This document shows, piece after piece, positions 1-5,424 of a stretch of DNA of 7,040 nucleotides (position 1 is its first letter; the number at the start of each line of letters is the position of its first letter). The notes under the pieces were generated by a model, which ran no database searches, was not told where the DNA came from, and was given only the letters and a program-made list of their open reading frames with translations. Source of the stretch: Nitrososphaerota archaeon (GTDB lineage: Archaea; Thermoproteota; Nitrososphaeria; Nitrososphaerales; JAPUIC01). The DNA is taken from the NCBI GenBank assembly GCA_027297425.1, contig JAPUIC010000069.1, positions 1 to 7,040 of the forward strand, read 5' to 3'. A program made the position numbers and the translations under genes.

Positions 1-2035
1 TTTTCTCCTCAAAGACAGGATCAACATAATGAAAACTGCCTACTTTGACGTTCTTCTCGAAAACAAGACTGAAGATTGGTTCGATACCACTGCTACAACC
101 AGCTATCATGGAAATACTACCGGTTGGGGCGATTATAGTTGTATATCCGTTCCGGATACCATGCTTCTTTATTTCTTCCGATAGGGCAGTCCAGTCAAAG
201 TGCCAACTATCTTTGTCTTCAAAGCCTTTGAATGGAAGTCTACCATTAACGTAAAAGCTGCCCTCAAACATCGGCATTGGTCCCCTCTCTTTAGCTAGTT
301 CAATAGACTCAACCTTAGAATGATAATTAATGAACTCCATTAAGACTTCCATGAAAGACCTCGCTTCTTCAGTGTTATATGGGAGTTCCAGCTCGAAGAG
401 GAGATCTGCTAATCCCATAATACCTAGGCCAATCTTTCGAGTCCGCAGTGTCATGTACTCTATTTCTGGGATTGGATATCGGTTGATATCGATGATTTGA
501 TCCAAAAACCTCGTCGTTTTCCTTACAGTGTCTTTCAAACGATCCCAATCCACGACAGTCTTGCCACTAGCATCAAGTGTGCAATGAGCCCATACATTGA
601 TGCTACCCAGATTGCAGGATTCGTTAGGGTATAGTAGAACCTCTCCACAAGGATTTGTGGTCACAATTGGGCCAAGACTTTGTAGAAATGGATTATATCG
701 GTTTACGTGATCATAAAAAATTACGCCAGGCTCAGCGCTCTCCCAAGCTTGATAGGTAATCATGTCGAATAACATCCTTGGGTTGACTTTTTTAACGACT
801 TTACCGTTCCTCGGGTTTATGAGTGGAAATGGTTCGTTCTTCTGATAATACTTCCAGAATTCTGGGGTAATTAAAACGGATATGTTGAAATTTGTTAGAG
901 ACTGGTTACCTTCTTTGGACTTTATGAATTTCTCTATATCTGGGTGATTTATGTCGAGAACCCCCATATTAGCTCCACGTCGTATACCGCCTTGCTTGAT
1001 GACGTCAGTCATGGTGTCGAATAGGGTCATGAAGCTAAGAGGTCCAGAGGCAACACCGGAGGTCGTTGAGACAAAGTCTCCCTCTGGTCTCAATTTCGAG
1101 AAATTATATCCCATACCACCTCCAGCCTTAAAGACCATAGCTGTATTCTTTAGAGTGGTCATTATGCTTTCCATGCTATCGTCTATTCCCAAGACAAAGC
1201 AAGCCGAACCCATTCCAAGATGACTTCCGAAGTTAGCTATGGCTGGAGTATTAGGCAGGAACCGTTTGGAAGTCATTAGTTCCATGAAACTCATTATCTC
1301 GCTTTCGAGGTGGTCAAAGTTCCCAGAGCTAAGTAGTTTCAAAACTACCTTCCACTCTGCTTTCATCTTACCATCTCTGTTTAATCGATCATAAGTTCGC
1401 TTTAGGGCATCGAGATGGAATTCGTTCAGGGTATACTTCCCCAAAGAAATAATTTCTTTAAACCTCTGGGGCTCAAATTCCTCTAAAGCTTGCGAGGGTC
1501 CAGAGTCCTTCCTAAATACAGCCGAGTCATAAAGAATCTCCGGAAGAATAACATGAATAGCTACTCTCTCGAAGAGTTGTTTTGGTCCTTCCTTTAGCTT
1601 ACCGCTTTCATCTTTGACCAGATATCTTGCCTTTAACACCCTCAGTGCATTCACGTCGAATGCCTTGTCTACTTCATCAATATCGTCCTTGCCTAATAGG
1701 GCTTGTTTTTCTGCCCGTATTTCAGCTCTTTTTTGTCTATATAGTATGTATGCTTTAGCGATACGTGCATGACCCTTCTCGATCAATACTAACTCTACGC
1801 TATCCTGGATTTCCTCAACGGTAGGAGGTTTTGAGGGTGTATGATCCGCTTCTATCGAATCAACTACTTGCTGTGCTAGTCGCTCCGCTTCCGACCGGTC
1901 TTTTCCACCAACCGATTGTGAAGCCTTCCATATAGCCTCCAGCACCTTCTTGGAATCGAATGCAACTAGTCTCTCATCTCTTTTCTTCACGACGGTAACA
2001 TTTGACGCGTTCGTATTCACAATCTCTGAATCCAT
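1..2035 (-). CDS. nrdJ: Adenosylcobalamin-dependent (class II) ribonucleotide reductase, N-terminal 678 residues; C-terminus off the left edge
   Basis: Cytoplasmic enzyme that reduces ribonucleotides to deoxyribonucleotides using a radical generated from adenosylcobalamin. Reading from the ATG at 2033-2035 gives 678 uninterrupted codons to the window edge. Residues about 13-100 are an ATP-cone (VVKKRDERLVAFDSKKV), the site that reads ATP/dATP in many reductases. The catalytic alpha/beta barrel starts near residue 128 (RYLVKDESGK). Catalytic positions are visible: C279 in GMGSACFVL, and N461, C463 and E465 in TNPCGE, with C474 in SCNLGSI. C463 is the expected thiyl-radical cysteine; C279 and C474 are the expected redox pair. 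NPCGE, rather than NLCTE of class I, together with the 11-residue C463-C474 spacing, indicates class II. RNGYTTIIAPTGSIS (about 628-642) is the conserved late-barrel motif. The family is usually above 800 residues when it carries a C-terminal CxxC tail, so probably 100-200 residues are missing here. Start support: AGGTG Shine-Dalgarno five bases upstream. Family assignment is firm; the gene symbol is by convention. Confidence 0.95.
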   Translation of the reverse strand, partial: MDSEIVNTNASNVTVVKKRDERLVAFDSKKVLEAIWKASQSVGGKDRSEAERLAQQVVDSIEADHTPSKPPTVEEIQDSVELVLIEKGHARIAKAYILYRQKRAEIRAEKQALLGKDDIDEVDKAFDVNALRVLKARYLVKDESGKLKEGPKQLFERVAIHVILPEILYDSAVFRKDSGPSQALEEFEPQRFKEIISLGKYTLNEFHLDALKRTYDRLNRDGKMKAEWKVVLKLLSSGNFDHLESEIMSFMELMTSKRFLPNTPAIANFGSHLGMGSACFVLGIDDSMESIMTTLKNTAMVFKAGGGMGYNFSKLRPEGDFVSTTSGVASGPLSFMTLFDTMTDVIKQGGIRRGANMGVLDINHPDIEKFIKSKEGNQSLTNFNISVLITPEFWKYYQKNEPFPLINPRNGKVVKKVNPRMLFDMITYQAWESAEPGVIFYDHVNRYNPFLQSLGPIVTTNPCGEVLLYPNESCNLGSINVWAHCTLDASGKTVVDWDRLKDTVRKTTRFLDQIIDINRYPIPEIEYMTLRTRKIGLGIMGLADLLFELELPYNTEEARSFMEVLMEFINYHSKVESIELAKERGPMPMFEGSFYVNGRLPFKGFEDKDSWHFDWTALSEEIKKHGIRNGYTTIIAPTGSISMIAGCSSGIEPIFSLVFEKNVKVGSFHYVDPVFEEK

Positions 2036-2039
2036 CTAA

Positions 2040-2045
2040 CCACCT
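2040..2045 (-). promoter_or_regulatory. Ribosome binding site of the class II reductase gene
   Basis: On the minus strand AGGTGG precedes the ATG at 2035 with a four-base spacer (TTAG). AGGTG is complementary to the archaeal 16S rRNA 3' end. It supports the chosen start and contrasts with the other genes here, which have little or no leader. Confidence 0.6.
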
Positions 2046-2046
2046 A

Positions 2047-2060
2047 ACTGATCCGTCAGT
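2047..2060 (-). other. Small hairpin in the reductase leader, next to the ribosome binding site
   Basis: The minus strand reads ACTGA-CGGA-TCAGT, a perfect 5-bp stem with a 4-base loop, ending two bases before the AGGTGG element. If transcription starts near 2094, it lies in the 5' untranslated leader. The stem is short and weak by itself, so a regulatory role is only a possibility. Confidence 0.3.
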
Positions 2061-2114
2061 ATTCTATATTGAACTTGGAATAACATTCTAGTGATACACA
2101 ACCATCATAATCCC

Positions 2115-2124
2115 TTTTAATATA
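2115..2124 (-). promoter_or_regulatory. Archaeal TATA box of the class II reductase gene
   Basis: The minus strand has TATATTAAAA in an otherwise ordinary context. With the usual distance of about 26 bases from box centre to start site, transcription would begin near 2094. That gives a leader of about 59 nt, long enough to hold the hairpin and ribosome binding site. It implies the reductase can be transcribed independently of the upstream regulator gene. Confidence 0.55.
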
Positions 2125-2140
2125 CCCAGTGTAATTAAAA

Positions 2141-2209
2141 TTAACCATTTTTTGATGCCATATTAGGTTGCCTCGTTAACCATATTTTCTAGCTCAAAAA
2201 GTTTTAACC
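2141..2209 (-). repeat. Three GGTTAA elements upstream of the reductase TATA box
   Basis: On the plus strand TTAACC occurs at 2141-2146, 2176-2181 and 2204-2209, reading GGTTAA on the reductase strand. The first two belong to a longer direct repeat, TTAACCATTTTTT (2141-2153) and TTAACCATATTTT (2176-2188), matching at 12 of 13 positions with a 35-bp period. The third is followed by CTAAA rather than CAT. All three lie 17-90 bp upstream of the TATA box, where archaeal activators or repressors commonly bind. Function is inferred from position only. Confidence 0.4.
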
Positions 2210-2229
2210 TAAATCCTAGAAAACAAAAA
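2196..2229 (-). terminator. T-tract terminator after the winged-helix/NrdD-like gene
   Basis: Downstream of the stop codon at 2264-2266, the minus strand reads TTTTTGTTTT at 2220-2229 and a second run of five T at 2196-2200. Archaeal RNA polymerase terminates at such U-rich stretches without needing a hairpin. With the separate TATA box further down, this argues that regulator and reductase are mainly separate transcription units. Confidence 0.45.
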
Positions 2230-2263
2230 TAGGCTATACTTCTGGAGGCATTTACTAGTTTAG

Positions 2264-4345
2264 TCATGCGACATCACCGGCCAGTAATGTGGATTTACAG
2301 GCAGTACATTTGGTCGTCTCAATTGGTAATCTTTTCCCACAATTCCGACAAACCACCGTAAGCCTTTCGAGTTTGATAAACTCTTTCAATTTCATTGTTT
2401 CGTCTATGATCGCTGTTAGAGACTCGATAGTAAAGTCTTGGCTTAGCTCAACCAATGCAACACCGCCCGCATTAATGATAGATGAATATTTGCTGAGTAG
2501 TTCAATTACCTTTGGGTCTAGATCACTACCTTTTGAAGTGGGTACATCAGAATAACCTGCAACTCCATGCAAATTCACTTTAGCTCTTCCATACTTCTCG
2601 ACATCGAGCGACGCGAGTCTAGCAGAACCGTCATCTTTCACCATTGCGATATATGCTCGCTCCTCCGGATTATTTGGTTTTTCCGTGGCAACCTTAATCG
2701 CTGTGGATAGTACTTTTTCAGCAAGTTCTAATCGTGCATTACTCGTGGTCTTATCACCCAGAAGGGCGGTGAGAGCTTCCTCGAGACCAACTAGATTGAT
2801 GATCAACGGCATATTATTTGTTGATACAATGGATGAATTGGCAGCCAGAGTAGGAAGTAAACCATTCTTGACAGATTCCGCTATCAACTTCTTTCTTGTT
2901 GTGAGGGCGCTTAGTGCTAACTGTAGTATCAATGCAAGTTTTGCTTTAAAATAAGTATCATCAGTCCCCGATTCATAGGCCAGACGAGGCAGATTCACCG
3001 ATAAGCCACCCAACATAGCCAAACCATGTAAAGAAACACCATGTGTAGTTTGCATTGTCAATCCTGAAAACGCTCGCTCAACCTTAGTATTACTGGTGAT
3101 GGCTATGGGCGTTCCTGAATTAATCAGCTTCAATAACGAGGAAATAACTTCCTTAGAATAGTCCTGCCGCTCAATTCCCAAAATTAGTTTGAAAACGGGA
3201 AACGGTGTGAGACTCACGTAATATGTGTACGCATTTAGTATACCTTGAAGAATCATCTGGGTCCGTTTTTTATCTGCGTGTCCTGAAGTTAAGACAATGG
3301 AAATTAGAGGTTTGCCTGCGCTATTTGTTGAACTACCACTTTCAAGGAATAACGAACGGCTTACAGTTTCAATCGCATCCTTGGTCAAGTTCGGAATCAG
3401 TTTGTAAATAAAGTCGAGGAAGTTAAAGAAGCAGAGTTCGTCATTGGTTTCTCTGGTTAATAGGCTCGATAGTGCAACAAAAGCGGATATGCCATCGTTT
3501 GGGGTTTTAGGTGGCGGTATTCTAGGAACAGATATCATTTTTCCACCAAGAATAATGCCGTCAGATAGTAGAGCATCCAAATCTGCGAATAACACGTCTG
3601 GCTTTAGTCCCCAGCCACCAGTATTAGAAATATGAAGATCGCCCCCGATGTGAGCATCAGATACATCTCGTGGTAGCTGAGTAAGGATTAGATATTCAGA
3701 AAATACCGCATCTGACGTCTTGGCGAGCAGTGCGTCCACGCCTGAAGAAGCTCTCGAGACGGAAGAGAATAACTCTGTTACGTCACTTACCGGCATGCCT
3801 AATCGAGTTAGTTTATGCCTGTATTCCTCATAGCCATGTTCTATGAGTATTGAATTAACTAATTCTCTGATGAGAGGCCCCGTGAGATATGCAGTTTGAA
3901 ATTTCTGTAGACGAGCCTCTGCCTCATTCGTGACCTTTTGTGCTTCTTCCAGAGGCATTCCAGCTTCTCGAACCAGAGATCGTAGGATTCTATCTGACGA
4001 AAATTCTTCCATGCTCTGCTTAGAGCTACGGACATATATTTTCCCACCTTCCAGGAGAGATTGCTCCTCGATCTGTCGAGTAAGATTTAGGATAAGTCGC
4101 CCCAAATTGGTAACTTGGTATTTTCGCTCCGCTCGGTTGAGCGAAACCAACATTTGTTTTACCAATTTTCGTAGATGGTATGCAAATTTTCCTGATTCCT
4201 TTTTAGATTTAAACCCCGCATAGGTCTTGAGCTCGGAGTAACTTAACGGACCTTTAGTATTTAGAATACGTAGGATCTCGAGTCGATTAGGTGAGGCGAT
4301 GACAGAGTATATTCTTCTGGATCGATTTGTATCGCTAAAGCTCAA
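2264..4345 (-). CDS. Winged-helix regulator fused to ATP-cone and catalytically inactive NrdD-like domain with C-terminal zinc ribbon
   Basis: A 693-residue protein. Residues about 10-90 form an ArsR-like winged helix: PNRLEILRIL, then SGKFAYHLRKLV as likely recognition helix, and a wing ending YQVTNLGRL. Residues about 102-190 are an ATP-cone of archaeal NrdD type (LIRELVNSILIEHGYEEYR, then TRLGMPVSDV). Residues about 210-665 follow class III reductase: DAHIGGDLHIS, LKPDVLFADLDALLSDG, GGLSVNLPRLAYES, ARLASLDVEKYG. The C-terminus is a zinc ribbon (C666, C669, C680, C683). The expected first active cysteine, usually in an N-C pair before the 'liDl' strand, is D250-V251. The only cysteine outside the ribbon is C305, so the second catalytic cysteine is also absent. 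The protein ends ten residues after C683 with no RVxGY glycyl-radical motif. I infer a nucleotide-sensing DNA-binding regulator, not an enzyme. The start is TTG at 4343-4345, because an in-frame TAA lies two codons upstream and the winged helix begins by residue 10. It may be auto-annotated as an anaerobic reductase, which would mislead. Confidence 0.85.
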   Translation of the reverse strand: MSFSDTNRSRRIYSVIASPNRLEILRILNTKGPLSYSELKTYAGFKSKKESGKFAYHLRKLVKQMLVSLNRAERKYQVTNLGRLILNLTRQIEEQSLLEGGKIYVRSSKQSMEEFSSDRILRSLVREAGMPLEEAQKVTNEAEARLQKFQTAYLTGPLIRELVNSILIEHGYEEYRHKLTRLGMPVSDVTELFSSVSRASSGVDALLAKTSDAVFSEYLILTQLPRDVSDAHIGGDLHISNTGGWGLKPDVLFADLDALLSDGIILGGKMISVPRIPPPKTPNDGISAFVALSSLLTRETNDELCFFNFLDFIYKLIPNLTKDAIETVSRSLFLESGSSTNSAGKPLISIVLTSGHADKKRTQMILQGILNAYTYYVSLTPFPVFKLILGIERQDYSKEVISSLLKLINSGTPIAITSNTKVERAFSGLTMQTTHGVSLHGLAMLGGLSVNLPRLAYESGTDDTYFKAKLALILQLALSALTTRKKLIAESVKNGLLPTLAANSSIVSTNNMPLIINLVGLEEALTALLGDKTTSNARLELAEKVLSTAIKVATEKPNNPEERAYIAMVKDDGSARLASLDVEKYGRAKVNLHGVAGYSDVPTSKGSDLDPKVIELLSKYSSIINAGGVALVELSQDFTIESLTAIIDETMKLKEFIKLERLTVVCRNCGKRLPIETTKCTACKSTLLAGDVA

Positions 4346-4374
4346 AACTTATTCACTGCCATATAATGGGCTAG

Positions 4375-4381
4375 TTTTATA
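4375..4381 (-). promoter_or_regulatory. TATA box of the winged-helix/NrdD-like gene
   Basis: The minus strand reads TATAAAA preceded by purine-rich GGAAGTAAG, which resembles a BRE. Its centre is 33 bases before the TTG start, predicting a leader of about 7 nt with no Shine-Dalgarno sequence. A second AT-rich block, ATTATAT at 4361-4367, is too close to the start to serve this gene. Confidence 0.6.
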
Positions 4382-4389
4382 CTTACTTC

Positions 4390-4403
4390 CATTTACGTAA
4401 ATG
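4390..4403. promoter_or_regulatory. Perfect 14-bp palindrome between divergent TATA boxes, candidate operator
   Basis: CATTTACGTAAATG is identical to its reverse complement. It sits 8 bp from the regulator TATA box (4375-4381) and about 10 bp from the larE TATA box (from 4414). A dimeric winged-helix protein bound there could control both genes, and autoregulation by the adjacent regulator is the natural guess. No second full copy was seen in the window. Confidence 0.5.
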
Positions 4404-4413
4404 ATAGAATATT

Positions 4414-4421
4414 GATATATC
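4414..4421 (+). promoter_or_regulatory. TATA box of larE
   Basis: TGATATATC runs over 4413-4421. The box centre is about 26 bases before the ATG at 4443, so the predicted start site falls on or beside the first base of the start codon. This predicts a leaderless mRNA. Confidence 0.5.
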
Positions 4422-4442
4422 TGACCTAGATATTTACTGCGA

Positions 4443-5309
4443 ATGTCAAATTTGGAGGTAGGGAGGCTACCCAACAGGTCTACGGTTCAAACAAGTATCA
4501 GTGAGATAGTCTTCAGCAGATACTCTAAACTGCTCGACTGGTTCAGGAACGAGAAAAGTGTGATAATAGCGCTTTCTGGTGGGGTGGACAGCTCGGTGGT
4601 CGCTGCGGCTGCATTCGCATCGTTAGGAAAGTCAGCTCTTGCCGTTACAACAAACTCCTCAACATTTACGGATTCGGAGTTAACAGACGCAAAGACTTTG
4701 GTAAAACTAATTGGGATTAGACACCTAGTTGTAGAGTATGATGAACTAGACAATCCGGATTTTATCAACAACTCAACTCAACGGTGCTATTTTTGTAGGG
4801 AGGAACTCGTAAAGGTATTGACTAAGGTCGCGACTGATGAATCTATCAGTGCTATCGTGGATGGAACGAATAGCGACGATCTTAATGACCATCGTCCCGG
4901 AATGCTGGCGCTCCGAGAGGGGGGAGTTCGAAGTCCGTTAGTCGAATGTGGTATTGGAAAGGCTGATGTGAGGACGATTGCAAGAGCCTTAGGGCTCCCC
5001 AATGCCGATAAACCATCAAACGCATGTTTAGCATCTAGATTTCCGTATGGGCAGATCATAACTCGAGATAAGATGAATAGAGTTGCTCAAGCGGAAGATA
5101 TAGTGAAGAAAATTGCGGGAACCAAACAGGTAAGGGTAAGAGATCATGGAGATATTGCCCGCATTGAAGTCGGAAGGGACGAGAGGGACTCGTTTTTCAA
5201 CGAGTCCATAATGGACCAAATTCATCTGCGCTTGAAAGACTTAGGTTATAGTTACGTAACTCTAGATCTGATTGGCTATAGGAGTGGAAGTATGGATGAA
5301 ACTCTATAG
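4443..5309 (+). CDS. larE: LarE-type ATP-dependent sulfur transferase (PP-loop family)
   Basis: LarE adenylates a carboxylate of pyridinium-3,5-biscarboxylic acid mononucleotide and inserts sulfur while building the nickel-pincer nucleotide cofactor of LarA-type racemases. The 288-residue product carries the PP-loop SGGVDS (45-50), DGTNSDDL (140-147), NACLASRFPYG (193-203) and a C-terminal GYRSGSMDE (278-286). C195 aligns with the cysteine that is the sacrificial sulfur donor in the Lactobacillus enzyme. C115 and C118 (RCYFC) add the CxxC that, with the third cysteine, holds a [4Fe-4S] cluster in the Thermotoga-type enzyme, so a cluster-dependent, recyclable version is likely. The PP-loop lies about 20 residues later than usual, so the first 25 or so residues are a lineage extension. 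The ATG at 4443 is the only convincing start. No larA, larB or larC is visible. It diverges from the regulator gene over a 97-bp shared region. A related PP-loop sulfur transferase with another substrate is the main alternative. Confidence 0.88.
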   Translation: MSNLEVGRLPNRSTVQTSISEIVFSRYSKLLDWFRNEKSVIIALSGGVDSSVVAAAAFASLGKSALAVTTNSSTFTDSELTDAKTLVKLIGIRHLVVEYDELDNPDFINNSTQRCYFCREELVKVLTKVATDESISAIVDGTNSDDLNDHRPGMLALREGGVRSPLVECGIGKADVRTIARALGLPNADKPSNACLASRFPYGQIITRDKMNRVAQAEDIVKKIAGTKQVRVRDHGDIARIEVGRDERDSFFNESIMDQIHLRLKDLGYSYVTLDLIGYRSGSMDETL

Positions 5310-5424
5310 GTAGAGATAATTCCGTCGAAGTCGCATAAACAGTAATCCTAGTCCGAGTTACAGGTACCATTATGTCTCTTCGTCGGCGGGGTTCTAGTTC
5401 TCTTATTTGGAGGTATACATAAAC
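5310..5424. other. Convergent spacer between larE and the UbiD-family gene
   Basis: The two genes end facing each other across 115 bp. No tRNA or convincing small gene is present. A pyrimidine-rich stretch near 5390-5408 could help end larE transcripts, but there is no clean T-run on either strand. CCGTCGAAG (5322-5330) can pair with CTTCGTCGG (5378-5386) with one mismatch, across a 47-base loop. Confidence 0.4.

Noticed and set aside
45..254. 69-codon plus-strand open frame
   Set aside because: It is antisense to conserved residues about 595-664 of the class II reductase, so it is a chance frame.
951..1223. 90-codon plus-strand open frame
   Set aside because: It lies wholly antisense to the reductase coding sequence, resembles no family I recognise, and has no promoter of its own.
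2264..4345. Annotation as a functional anaerobic ribonucleoside-triphosphate reductase
   Set aside because: The active-site cysteines and glycyl-radical motif are missing, no NrdG activase gene is nearby, and a DNA-binding domain is fused to the N-terminus.
4361..4367. ATTATAT as the regulator's TATA box
   Set aside because: Its centre is only about 18 bases before the TTG, which would put the transcription start inside the coding sequence; TATAAAA at 4375-4381 fits better.
4487..5225. Several minus-strand open frames opposite larE
   Set aside because: They are shadows of the larE reading frame and have no recognisable domains.
5372..5422. 16-codon frame in the convergent spacer (starts MSLRRRG)
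   Set aside because: Too short, with no promoter and only a weak AGGT upstream; it cannot be separated from chance.
5310..5424. Possible tRNA or structured RNA in the convergent spacer
   Set aside because: No T-loop motif, no acceptor stem and no plausible anticodon arm; only an imperfect long-range stem was found.
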